A stretch of DNA of 64,000 nucleotides from Sporichthya polymorpha DSM 43042 (GTDB taxonomy: Bacteria > Actinomycetota > Actinomycetes > Sporichthyales > Sporichthyaceae). Below are positions 18,608 through 26,287 of the stretch, one piece after another. The notes under the pieces are model-generated. The model made no database searches. It was not told the origin of the DNA and worked only from the letters and a program-made list of their open reading frames with translations. Numbering within the stretch: the first letter of the stretch is position 1; every line of letters starts with the position of its first letter. The translations under genes and the position numbers were made by a program. Location of the stretch: the NCBI RefSeq assembly GCF_000384115.1, contig NZ_KB913029.1, forward strand, positions 3,881,057 through 3,945,056, read 5' to 3'.

Positions 18608-18865
18608 GTGCCGTCACCGACCCTCGCCGAGGACGTTCAACTCGCCGCCGGGGTGATCGCCGCGCGTTCGCGCGGCGATCTCGGCGGCGCCGAGCAGCTG
18701 CTCGGGGCGTTCGACTCCGACGCAGCGCGGGCGCGGGCCTTCTGGATGCTGGCGGAGCTGGCGCTCGGGCTGGTCCGCACGCAGACCGGTCAGACCACGG
18801 ACGAACTGGTGCGCGAACTCGCCCTCATCGTGGAGGTGTCCGAGGCTCCCGGGGGGAGCCGGTAG
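18608..18865 (+). CDS. Small hypothetical protein downstream of sodF
   Basis: An 85-aa, mostly helical, acidic protein beginning MPSPTLAEDVQLAAGVIAAR. GTG 18608 starts one base after the sodF stop codon, so it is almost certainly co-transcribed. No cysteine, no membrane segment and no recognised domain. Its 3' end overlaps the convergent ABC ATPase gene by 41 bp. Conserved spacing to sodF in related genomes would support a linked role. Confidence 0.6.
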   Translation: MPSPTLAEDVQLAAGVIAARSRGDLGGAEQLLGAFDSDAARARAFWMLAELALGLVRTQTGQTTDELVRELALIVEVSEAPGGSR

Positions 18866-20366
18866 CGCCGGAGAGCCTGGGATCGACCGGCCCCGGCGCC
18901 CCGCAGAGCTTCCCCTCCCGCATCCGCAGTACCCGGTCGGCGTAGGAGCGCAGCCGCGGTTCGTCATGGCTGACGACGAGCACGCCCACGCCACGGTCGG
19001 CCGCAGAACGCAGGAACGCGGCGACCGTCGCGGCGGCCTCGACGTCCAGGCTCGCGGTCGGTTCGTCGGCGACCACGAGGGCGGGGTCGGCGATCAGCGC
19101 GCGGACGACGGCGACCCGCTGGCACTGGCCGACCGACAGCGAACCCGGGAGGCGGTCGACGTCCAGCCCGTCGAGCCCCACGGCGACGAGCTCCGCCCGG
19201 GCTCGGTCCCGTCGCTGGGCGCGGGTGAGCCGGGCGCCGCGCAGCACGAGGGGTTCCGTGACGCTGCGCCAGATCGACCAGCGCGCATCGAGACTGCTAA
19301 CCGGGTTCTGGAAGACCGGCATGGCGTAGCCGGGCCGGGGCGTCTGCGGTGCGCGCGATCGGCCCCAGACGGGGGTGTCGCCGAGGAGCACCGTTCCCGC
19401 GTCGGGTCGCTCCATCCCGGCAACGATGCGCAGCAGGGTCGACTTGCCGGACCCGGAAGCTCCGACGATGCCCACCACCTCGCCCGCCCGGACCCGCAGG
19501 CAGACGCCGTCGACGGCGGTCGTCGTCGCGGGCCCGACGCGGTAGCTCCGACGCGCCTGGTGGACGCGCGCCACCGCCGGGGCGTCGGGCCGTTCGGACA
19601 GCGGTGACAGCGGCCGTGGGGCCGCGGCGCGGACGAGCGCCCGCGTGACGTCGTGGGCCGGCGACCGCAGCACCGTGTGGGAGAGGTTCTCCTCCACGAT
19701 CTGACCGTCACTCAGGACGACGATGTGGTCGGTGTGCCGCGCCACCAGGGCGAGGTCGTGGCTCACGACGAGCAGGGCCGAAGAGGTTCGCTCCAGCAAC
19801 TCGAGCGCGTCGTCGGCGAGGTCGGCGTCGAGCGCGCTGGTCGGTTCGTCGGCGAGGGTGAGCAGCGGCCGGTGCGCCGTGGCGGCGACCGTGGTGGCCC
19901 GCTGGAGCATCCCGCCCGACCACTGGTGCGGGCGCTGACCGGCGCGGACCTCGGGCGCGGGGATGCCGACCCGTGCCAGCGCGTCCACGATCGCCCCGGG
20001 CGGTGGCCGCCGCCCGTGAGCGGTCCACGCCTCGCCGACGTGGTGGCGCACCGAGCGCAGCGGGTCGCACGCGGCGAACGGGTCCTGGGCGACGTAGCCG
20101 ATCACGGGTCCGAGCAGGGCGCGTCGTTCCCGTGCGGAGAGGGCGAGGACGTCCCGGCCGCCGACCAGGATGCGGCCGGTGACCTCCGCGGACGGGGGCA
20201 GCAGACCGAGGACGGCCCGAAGCAACGTCGTCTTGCCGCAGCCGGAGGCGCCCACGACGCCGATCCGGGCCCCGGCCGGGACGGTGAGTTCGACGCCGTC
20301 CAGTGCGAGATGGCCGTTGGCATAACGGACCGTCAGTTTCTCGACCTGCAGAGCCGGGGGCGTCAT
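18825..20366 (-). CDS. Opp/Nik-type ABC importer, fused double ATPase
   Basis: A 513-aa protein with two complete ATP-binding domains in tandem, equivalent to DppD-DppF or NikD-NikE fused. Domain 1: Walker A GASGCGKTT, signature WSGGMLQRATT, Walker [13 protein letters not shown]. Domain 2 (from about residue 265): GASGSGKST, signature SLSVGQCQRVAV, LVVADEPTASLD. The first signature matches peptide/nickel importers; in the second, Val replaces the first Gly of LSGGQ. Last gene of the riboswitch-controlled operon, overlapping the preceding permease by 4 nt. Predicted to power cobalt/nickel or peptide uptake. Confidence 0.87.
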   Translation of the reverse strand: MTPPALQVEKLTVRYANGHLALDGVELTVPAGARIGVVGASGCGKTTLLRAVLGLLPPSAEVTGRILVGGRDVLALSARERRALLGPVIGYVAQDPFAACDPLRSVRHHVGEAWTAHGRRPPPGAIVDALARVGIPAPEVRAGQRPHQWSGGMLQRATTVAATAHRPLLTLADEPTSALDADLADDALELLERTSSALLVVSHDLALVARHTDHIVVLSDGQIVEENLSHTVLRSPAHDVTRALVRAAAPRPLSPLSERPDAPAVARVHQARRSYRVGPATTTAVDGVCLRVRAGEVVGIVGASGSGKSTLLRIVAGMERPDAGTVLLGDTPVWGRSRAPQTPRPGYAMPVFQNPVSSLDARWSIWRSVTEPLVLRGARLTRAQRRDRARAELVAVGLDGLDVDRLPGSLSVGQCQRVAVVRALIADPALVVADEPTASLDVEAAATVAAFLRSAADRGVGVLVVSHDEPRLRSYADRVLRMREGKLCGAPGPVDPRLSGATGSPREPRTPPR

Positions 20367-21178
20367 GTCCGGTTCCCGGGGTCGACGACGTCCCGGAGGG
20401 CGTCCGCAATGAGCGTCGCCGCGAGGACGGTGAGGACGAGCCCGATGCCCGGGCCGAGGATCTGCCAGTGCGCGGCCGTGAGAGTCTCCCGGCTCTCGGC
20501 GAGCATGTTGCCCCATTCCGCGGTCGGGGGCTGGGCGCCGAGGCCGAGGAAGGACAGCGCCGCGAGTTCCATGACGGTGTGGCCGATCCGCAGGGTGGCC
20601 GCGACGGCGACCAGCGCCGCGGTGCCGGGCAGGACGTGACCGAGCGCGATCCGCGTCCGGGTCGCCCCCGCCATCCGGGCGGCGAGGACGTCCGGGCGTG
20701 CGCGGGCGCCCCCGGCGTAGGCACGGGCGAGCTTCGCCAGGCCGGCCCAACCGGTGACCGACATGGCCAGCACCAGGTTGAGGAAGCCCGGCCCGAGAAC
20801 GCCGACGATCGCGAGGGTGAGGACGGTACCGGGGAGGCCGAGCAGCACGTCGGTGACGCGGGTGAGCACCGCGTCCACGGCGCGGCCCCCGGTGGCGGCC
20901 AGGATCCCGACGACCAGACCGATCGCGGTGGCGATGACCGTGACCAGCAGCGCGGCCCCGAGGGAGGTCTGCGCCCCGGCGACGGTGCGGGCGAGCAGGT
21001 CCCGTCCCGCCCGGTCGGTGCCGAGCCAGTGCTCCCAGCTCGGGCCGGCGAGTTGGTTGCGGTAGTCCGGGGCATCGGGGTCGCGCGTGAGGAAGGGCCC
21101 GAGCAGCGCGAGCAACGTCAGCAACCCGGCGAGCACGAGCCCCACCCGGGCGCCGCGGTGCCCGAACAGCGCGCTCAC
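20363..21178 (-). CDS. Opp/Nik-type ABC importer, permease C
   Basis: A 271-aa permease of the DppC/NikC type. An N-terminal helix precedes the conserved LAGPSWEHWLGTDRAGRDLL segment found in this subfamily. The BPD_transp_1 domain has an EAA-like loop around ARPDVLAARMAGATRTRIA and the conserved ELAALSFLGLGAQPPTAEWG. GTG 21178 overlaps the preceding permease stop (GTGA). Pairs with the upstream permease in the membrane. Confidence 0.88.
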   Translation of the reverse strand: MSALFGHRGARVGLVLAGLLTLLALLGPFLTRDPDAPDYRNQLAGPSWEHWLGTDRAGRDLLARTVAGAQTSLGAALLVTVIATAIGLVVGILAATGGRAVDAVLTRVTDVLLGLPGTVLTLAIVGVLGPGFLNLVLAMSVTGWAGLAKLARAYAGGARARPDVLAARMAGATRTRIALGHVLPGTAALVAVAATLRIGHTVMELAALSFLGLGAQPPTAEWGNMLAESRETLTAAHWQILGPGIGLVLTVLAATLIADALRDVVDPGNRT

Positions 21179-22113
21179 GTCGCCTCCTGCCGGAGCCGGG
21201 GATCGAGCCAGAGGTTGAACAGGTCGACGAGCAGGCTCGTGAGGACGAACAACCCGATCGCCAGCAGGGCGAACCCGGTGACCACCGGCATGTCCCGCGC
21301 CTCGACCGCCTGCACGGTGTAGCGCCCGATGCCGGGCCAGGTGAAGACGCTCTCCACCACCGGGGCGCCGGCCAGGAGGAAGGCGCTCTCCATCCCGATC
21401 AACGTGAGGTAGGCCGGCAGGGCGTTGGGGAGCTGGTGCACGAACAGCCGGCGCGCCGGGCCGGCGCCGCGCGCCTGCGCCACCCGCAGGTACGGCGCCG
21501 ACCCGGCTTCGAGCAGACCCGCCCGCAGGATGCGTGACCACGCCGCGATCGACCCGAGGGCGAGCGTCAGCGCCGGCAGTCCCACCGTGCCCCAGGTCCC
21601 GTCTGCGATCACGCGACCGAAGCCGAGCTCGACGACCAGCACGTCGAGCAGCAGGATGCCGAACACGAAGCTCGGGACCACCAGGCACACCAGGGTCACC
21701 GAACGGGACGCGAGATCCGGGAGTCGGCCTGGCCAGGCCGCGGCCAGCAGGCCGAGGGCGAGACTCCCGAGGACGGCGAGAGCGAGCGCACTGACGGTGA
21801 GGATCGCCGTCGCCTCCACAAGGCCGGCGAACTCGTCGGTCACCGGCCGACCCGTCTGCCAGGACGTGCCGAGGTCGCCGGTCAGCAGGCCGTGCAGGAA
21901 GTCCCGGAGCCGGACGAAGAACGGGTCGTCGAGCCCGAGTTCCGCGCGCATCGCTGCGACTGCCTCGGGCGCCACGTCCTGCTGTCCCCGGGCGGTCAGG
22001 ATCCGCAGCGCCGGATCGCCTGGGGCCGCCTGGAGCAGGGCGAAGACGATCAGCGCGCCGCCCAGGAGGGTGAGGGCGGCCTGCCCGAGCCGGTGGAGCA
22101 CGGTGCGGACCAC
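21175..22113 (-). CDS. Opp/Nik-type ABC importer, permease B
   Basis: A 312-aa permease of the DppB/NikB type, starting MVRTVLHRLGQAALTLLGGA as usual for this family. It contains the large periplasmic loop with PGDPALRIL and the conserved EAA-type segment (GLLEAGSAPYLRVAQARG). The C-terminal PGIGRYTVQAVEARDMPVV is a family hallmark. It is the second gene after the lipoprotein gene (12 nt gap) and overlaps the next permease by 4 nt. Confidence 0.88.
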   Translation of the reverse strand: MVRTVLHRLGQAALTLLGGALIVFALLQAAPGDPALRILTARGQQDVAPEAVAAMRAELGLDDPFFVRLRDFLHGLLTGDLGTSWQTGRPVTDEFAGLVEATAILTVSALALAVLGSLALGLLAAAWPGRLPDLASRSVTLVCLVVPSFVFGILLLDVLVVELGFGRVIADGTWGTVGLPALTLALGSIAAWSRILRAGLLEAGSAPYLRVAQARGAGPARRLFVHQLPNALPAYLTLIGMESAFLLAGAPVVESVFTWPGIGRYTVQAVEARDMPVVTGFALLAIGLFVLTSLLVDLFNLWLDPRLRQEAT

Positions 22114-22125
22114 GACGGTCCCGGG

Positions 22126-23736
22126 TCAGGGGGCGGTCCGGGCCGTCACCCAGAGGTTCGCGACGGGCAGCGGGTAGTTCCGCCACTTCGCGTTCGTGAC
22201 CACCATGCCCTTGCGGCGGACAGACGCGGCCCACAGGCCCTCGTCGGCGATGATCTGCTGCGCCCGGCGGAGCAGCTCGGTCCGTTTCGTGGCGTCGAAC
22301 TCGCGGCCGAGTTCGGAGATCACCGCGTCGAGCGCGGGACTGTCGACCTTCGAGTAATTCTCGGGGGAGTCGCTGTGCAGCGACTGGCGGAGTCCGTCCA
22401 CCGGGCTGAGGGTGAACGAGAGAATCGAGTCGCCGACGATGGCGACGTCCCAGTCCGAGCCCTTCCGGGCTTCGGTGATGTCCGGGACCTGCGAGACCTT
22501 GACCTCGAACCCGAGGTCCTTGAGCTGCGCCTGCAGGGCGACGCCGATCGTGTTGCTGTCCGGTTGCTGAGGGTACGTCAGGACGTCGAGTGTCAGCTTC
22601 TGGCCGTTTTTGGTGCGGGGGCCGGTGCCCTCGGCGGTCCAGCCGGCCTCGTCGAGCAGACGTTTCGCCTTGTCCAGGTCGGTGGCCTGCAGGTCGAGGA
22701 CGTAGTCGGCGTCCGCGGTCATGCTGCTCGTCGCGACCTCGGCGAGACCGTTCAGGACGTCCTCGGCGAGCGCGCGGTAGTCGATCGCCGACAGGAGGGC
22801 CTGCCGTACTCTCGGGTCGTCGTACGGGGCGCGTGCATTGTTGATCTGCAGCGCGAAGGTCGTGCCGTTCGGCGGCCCGGTGACGAAGTAGGCATCGCTG
22901 CGGCCCTGCAGATTCCGCTGCATCGTCGTCGGCATGTACAGCGCGATGTCGGCCTCCCCGGCCTGCACCGCCTGCACCCGCGCCGTCGCCTCGGGGACGA
23001 ACTTGATCGTGAGGTGCGACAGGCCCGGTGTCCCGTCCCAGTACCCGGGCATCGGCTCGAGCTCGGCGCGTTCCGAGGTCAGCGTCTTCATGACGTACGG
23101 ACCGGTGTAGAGGCCGGCGCTCAGCAGGTCCTCCACGGGCTCGTCGGCCTCGCGGTGCTGCTCGTAGGCGTCGACGTCGAACACGGGCACGTTCGCCTCG
23201 TCGGCCAGGATGTTCGCCATCCCGGGCACCGGTTGGGTCGTCGTCACCGTCACCTCGAGCGGCCCGGTGACCTCGGCGTCGTCGAGGTTCACCGCGGCGG
23301 CGAAGCCTTCGTTCTCCTCGGCGCAGAACTCGATCAGGTCGACGACCGACTCGGCGTCGAGGGCACGGCCGTTCTCGAAGGTGATCCCCTCACGGAGCGC
23401 CAGCTTCCACGTGGTCTCGTCGACGGCGCTCAGGCTCTGTAGCACCCAGGGCGACGGGACACCGTTCGGCTCCGGGCGCATCAGCAGCTCGACGTAGCCG
23501 AACTCCGGCCCCCAGAACGCGTTCTCCAGCGGGTCGAGGTTGTCGATGCGGAAGCTGGTCGCGATCGTCAGCGGCCCGGGGCCGGCAGCCGTACTCGGGC
23601 TGGGACCACTGCGGGCGACGAGGCCGTCGTCGTCCTCGGCCGCGCAGGCGGTGAGGCTGAGCGCCACAGCAGCGACGGCCACGAGGGCGCGAGCGCGGGG
23701 AAAAGAACGATGCCGAAATCGGCGGACGGCAACCAT
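22126..23736 (-). CDS. Opp/Nik-type ABC importer, binding lipoprotein
   Basis: Solute-binding protein family 5 (SBP_bac_5), 536 aa. Lipoprotein signal with lipobox LTAC (Cys about residue 31), acidic/Ser linker, then the two-lobed fold with family landmarks (TWKLALREGITFENGRALDA, DPRVRQALLSAIDYRALAED). First gene of the operon; its ATG lies 45 nt after the P1 helix of a cobalamin riboswitch, with GGAG 8 nt upstream. Cobalamin control suggests a cobalt, or nickel/cobalt, chelate importer of the NikABCDE type rather than a peptide importer. The ligand is inferred from regulation only. Confidence 0.87.
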   Translation of the reverse strand: MVAVRRFRHRSFPRARALVAVAAVALSLTACAAEDDDGLVARSGPSPSTAAGPGPLTIATSFRIDNLDPLENAFWGPEFGYVELLMRPEPNGVPSPWVLQSLSAVDETTWKLALREGITFENGRALDAESVVDLIEFCAEENEGFAAAVNLDDAEVTGPLEVTVTTTQPVPGMANILADEANVPVFDVDAYEQHREADEPVEDLLSAGLYTGPYVMKTLTSERAELEPMPGYWDGTPGLSHLTIKFVPEATARVQAVQAGEADIALYMPTTMQRNLQGRSDAYFVTGPPNGTTFALQINNARAPYDDPRVRQALLSAIDYRALAEDVLNGLAEVATSSMTADADYVLDLQATDLDKAKRLLDEAGWTAEGTGPRTKNGQKLTLDVLTYPQQPDSNTIGVALQAQLKDLGFEVKVSQVPDITEARKGSDWDVAIVGDSILSFTLSPVDGLRQSLHSDSPENYSKVDSPALDAVISELGREFDATKRTELLRRAQQIIADEGLWAASVRRKGMVVTNAKWRNYPLPVANLWVTARTAP

Positions 23737-23781
23737 GCCGGGATCTCCATCCTGGGGTTTCCTCGCCCCTCGGATACGGAT

Positions 23782-23931
23782 CCGCGACAGGTCAGTCTCC
23801 TGACTCCCGGATCGACGCTCACCCCGGCCTTCCCGTCCCGGGTGGGACCGTGGCCGTGCGTGGGGTTCGCTCCCCGGTCACAGTGGCGGGACCGTGCCGG
23901 ATTCGCACCGGCTTCCTGGTTCCCGTCGCGG
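23782..23931 (-). promoter_or_regulatory. Cobalamin riboswitch
   Basis: All main parts of the AdoCbl riboswitch are present on the minus strand. P1 is CCGCGAC (complement of 23925-23931) with GTCGCGG (complement of 23782-23788). The core GGTGCGAATCCGGCAC and the B12 box CCGCCACTG (complement of 23881-23889) follow, then AGTCAGGAGACTGACC (complement of 23790-23805). About 45 nt separate P1 from the ATG. There is no U-tract, so control is probably at translation: GGAG sits in a small GGAT/ATCC hairpin just before the start codon. Confidence 0.93.
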
Positions 23932-23978
23932 AAGTGACAGCGCTCAGCCAACCAGACGCGCTGCGGTTCCCGGAATGA

Positions 23979-24875
23979 TCACGGGCCGGACGTGACGGAG
24001 CCCACGCCGGTGGGGCGGTGGCCGCGTTCCCCGGCGATCGGCTTCTTCTTCGGCGCGCGGTCCTTGCCCGCGGCGTTGCCGGACTTCTTCTCCGCCGCCT
24101 GACCAGGGCCGCGGTCGGCGGGCTGACCGCCCGCCTTCTCCGCGGGAGCCTTCCCGTTGTCGGCCCTGCGCTCGCGGGCCTCGGTGCCCTTTTCTGACGG
24201 ACCCTGACGATCCTTCGCGGCGTCGGACTTCGCCCGGCCGGGCGGGGTCTTCCCGTTCGGGCTCGTGGTCTCCGCGTCGAGCGCGGTGCAGAAAGCGGTG
24301 ACGTCCCCGGCCGGGGCGGTCTCGACGAGGCGGGAGAACGCGGGGTTGCCGGCGGCGCGCTCGTTGGTCCACGCGCCGGCGGTGAACGCCTGGCACAGAC
24401 CGGAGTAGGACGCCTCGGCGGTGCGGCCGGCGTCGGCGTCGGCGCGGTCCGCCGCGGCAGCGGTCTTCGCGGCGTCGCGGACGGCCTCGGCGTCCGCGCG
24501 GGGCGGGTCCGGCTGCTCGACGGTCGTCTTCTTGTCGGTCAGCGGGGTCGGGAGCACGCCGGTGGACGCGGCGATCGCGGCGCCGCCCACCGAGGTGACG
24601 GCCAGGGCGACGGCGGCGGTCTTGAGCGTGAAGAGGCCGGTGAGCGCCGCGAGGACCTTGGCGCGTCGAGCGGTCGCGCCGGCGGCGGCCGGGGCCGGCT
24701 GCGCCTCGAGGAAGGCCGCGACGGCGGCGTCCTCGCCGGGAAGCTTGCCGGTGGCGGCCGGGCCGGCGGCGGAGGCGAACAGGGCCAGCAGCGCGTCCGC
24801 CTCGGCGGCGGTCGCGTCCGGCGCGAGGGCGAGGATCTCCTCGCGCTCGCCGCGGGTGCGGTCCTGGCTCGTCAT
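23979..24875 (-). CDS. Membrane partner of ECF sigma factor (anti-sigma-like)
   Basis: A ~298-aa protein with an acidic cytoplasmic N-terminus (about 1-80), one membrane helix (about 83-107, with TLKTAAVALAVTSVGGAAIA) and a long extracytoplasmic, very polar Ala/Lys/Asp/Gly-rich tail with two cysteines (LCQAF, FCTAL). It is not a recognised anti-sigma fold (no ZAS motif), but coupling to an ECF sigma gene (overlapping stop/start) and topology argue for a sigma-regulatory role. The start is ATG 24875; GTG 24878 is possible. The tail is of low complexity. Confidence 0.68.
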   Translation of the reverse strand: MTSQDRTRGEREEILALAPDATAAEADALLALFASAAGPAATGKLPGEDAAVAAFLEAQPAPAAAGATARRAKVLAALTGLFTLKTAAVALAVTSVGGAAIAASTGVLPTPLTDKKTTVEQPDPPRADAEAVRDAAKTAAAADRADADAGRTAEASYSGLCQAFTAGAWTNERAAGNPAFSRLVETAPAGDVTAFCTALDAETTSPNGKTPPGRAKSDAAKDRQGPSEKGTEARERRADNGKAPAEKAGGQPADRGPGQAAEKKSGNAAGKDRAPKKKPIAGERGHRPTGVGSVTSGP

Positions 24876-25510
24876 CACATGTCCTTCAGCGCAGAGGGCT
24901 GCGCGGATGTCACACCGTCAGGGTCACTTTCCGGCTTCGTGAGCCGTTTGGCCAGGTTCTTCAGCCCGCGGTGCGCCGCGGTGCGGACCGCGCCGGACTT
25001 CTTGCCGAGCACCTCGGCGGCGGCCTCCGCGTCCAGGCCGACGATGACGCGGAGCATCACGGCCTCGGCCTGGTCCGGCGGGAGCGTGGCGATCAGGGCG
25101 AGCGCGGCGTCGCCGTCGACGAGCGCGATGGCGGCGTCGGCGGTGTCGTCGGGGGAGGACATCTGCTCGAGGATCTCGACCGGTTCGTCCGCCGCGACCG
25201 GGCGCGCCTTCTTCCGGCGGACCAGGTCCATCGCCCGGTTTCGGGCGATGGTGGCGCACCAGCCGCGAAAGCCGTCGGCGGTGCCGCTGAACGTCGCGAG
25301 GTCGCGGGCGATCTGGAGCCAGGCCTCGGACGCGACGTCCTCCGCCTCGTCGCCGACGAGCGCGCGCAGGTATCGCAGCAGGCCCGGGTGGACCGTGCGG
25401 TAGACCTCGCGGAAGCCCTCCTCGTCACCGCGCTGGGCGCGGGCGAGAACGACGGCGAGATCGTCGTTCGTCACGTCCCGAAGGTCCCAACGCTCGGCGG
25501 CCAGGTCCAC
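24875..25510 (-). CDS. ECF-type RNA polymerase sigma factor
   Basis: An ECF sigma-70 factor of 211 aa. Sigma2 is in the first half (DEEGFREVYRTVHPGLLRYL; VASEAWLQIARDLATF; FRGWCATIARNRAMDLVRRK). After a linker comes sigma4 (LPPDQAEAVMLRVIVGLDAE; AAEVLGKKSGAVRTAAHRGL). The start GTG 25510 fits a candidate ECF promoter that would give a leaderless mRNA; GTG at residue 13 is another option. The stop overlaps the membrane-partner start codon, so the pair is translationally coupled. The target regulon is unknown apart from possible autoregulation. Confidence 0.85.
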   Translation of the reverse strand: MDLAAERWDLRDVTNDDLAVVLARAQRGDEEGFREVYRTVHPGLLRYLRALVGDEAEDVASEAWLQIARDLATFSGTADGFRGWCATIARNRAMDLVRRKKARPVAADEPVEILEQMSSPDDTADAAIALVDGDAALALIATLPPDQAEAVMLRVIVGLDAEAAAEVLGKKSGAVRTAAHRGLKNLAKRLTKPESDPDGVTSAQPSALKDM

Positions 25511-25515
25511 GCTCC

Positions 25516-25541
25516 GACGTCCGACGGACGCCGACGGTTCC
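25516..25541 (-). promoter_or_regulatory. Candidate autoregulatory ECF promoter
   Basis: On the minus strand, GGAAC (complement of 25537-25541), a 17-bp spacer, then CGTC (complement of 25516-25519), 5 nt before GTG 25510. GGAAC/CGTC spacing is typical of ECF-dependent promoters. A second overlapping GGAAC lies at 25542-25546. Confidence 0.4.
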
Positions 25542-25716
25542 GTTCCGGTCGCTCACATTACGGACCCGGCGGGGCATTGCCGACCCCATCGGTGACTGTC
25601 GCGAACTGATCCCGCGCAGGGTGTGACAGAGCCGGGGACCGGTGCGCTGTACCGGGTGACGTCGCAATCCCCAACCGCCCGGGGAGCGCGCCCACCCTTC
25701 CCGTCAGGAGCTCCCG

Positions 25717-26214
25717 ATGTACCGCACCCGTCTGGCTGCCGCCGCTGTTCTCACCCTGGGCCTGCTGGCCCCCGTCGCCGGCGCCTCCTCGGTCGCCGCC
25801 GCCCCGAAGGTCAAGGCCTGCGGCGAGGCCGCGCAGGTCAAGGACCACAAGGTCAACCGCGCCAACGCCAAGGCGAAGGACGCGAAGGCCAAGGGCAAGA
25901 AGAAGGGCCACAGCAAGCCGACCTTCGTCCACAACGGCAAGGTCACCGCCGTCGACGCCGAGGCGGCGACGCTCACGTTCGTCGTCCGCGGCGGCCAGGT
26001 GAAGGCGCTGCGCGGCTGCACGCTGACCGTCATCGTCACCCCGACCACGAAGATCAACCTGAACAAGGGCGCGGCGACCCTCGTCGAGCTTGAGGCCGGC
26101 GACCAGGTCAACGTCAAGGGCACCACGAGCCGCGACGCGACCACCGGTGACGTCACCTACACCGCGACCCGCGTCTCCGCGGCCGCGAAGCCGGCGAAGC
26201 CCGCCAAGAGCTGA
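25717..26214 (+). CDS. Secreted Lys-rich protein, DUF5666-like
   Basis: A 165-aa secreted protein. The signal peptide is about residues 1-29, followed by a Lys/Ala-rich basic stretch (about 35-70, including AKAKDAKAKGKKKGHSKPTF). Then comes a small beta domain reading FVHNGKVTAVDAEAATLTFV and GDQVNVKGTTSRDATTGDVT, resembling the OB-like DUF5666 fold. C-terminal Lys/Ala/Pro tail. SD AGGAG precedes the ATG. The role is unknown; the basic linker could bind cell-wall polymers. A bidirectional terminator follows. Confidence 0.72.
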   Translation: MYRTRLAAAAVLTLGLLAPVAGASSVAAAPKVKACGEAAQVKDHKVNRANAKAKDAKAKGKKKGHSKPTFVHNGKVTAVDAEAATLTFVVRGGQVKALRGCTLTVIVTPTTKINLNKGAATLVELEAGDQVNVKGTTSRDATTGDVTYTATRVSAAAKPAKPAKS

Positions 26215-26220
26215 CGCACC

Positions 26221-26276
26221 CTCAGGCAACGGAGCGGTCGCGCATTCCTCCAGGTGCGTGGCCGCTCCGTTCTGAG
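26221..26276. terminator. Bidirectional terminator hairpin
   Basis: Stem AACGGAGCGG (26228-26237) and CCGCTCCGTT (26262-26271), lengthened by CTCAG/CTGAG outside. It lies between a plus-strand gene and a convergent minus-strand gene and suits termination in both directions. Confidence 0.78.
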
Positions 26277-26287
26277 TTCAGCGGACG

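Noticed and set aside
23932-23975. tRNA-like string (GCGCTCAGCCAACCAGACGC) next to the riboswitch
   Set aside because: Only a loose D-arm resemblance; no acceptor, anticodon or T-arm pairing could be drawn on either strand.
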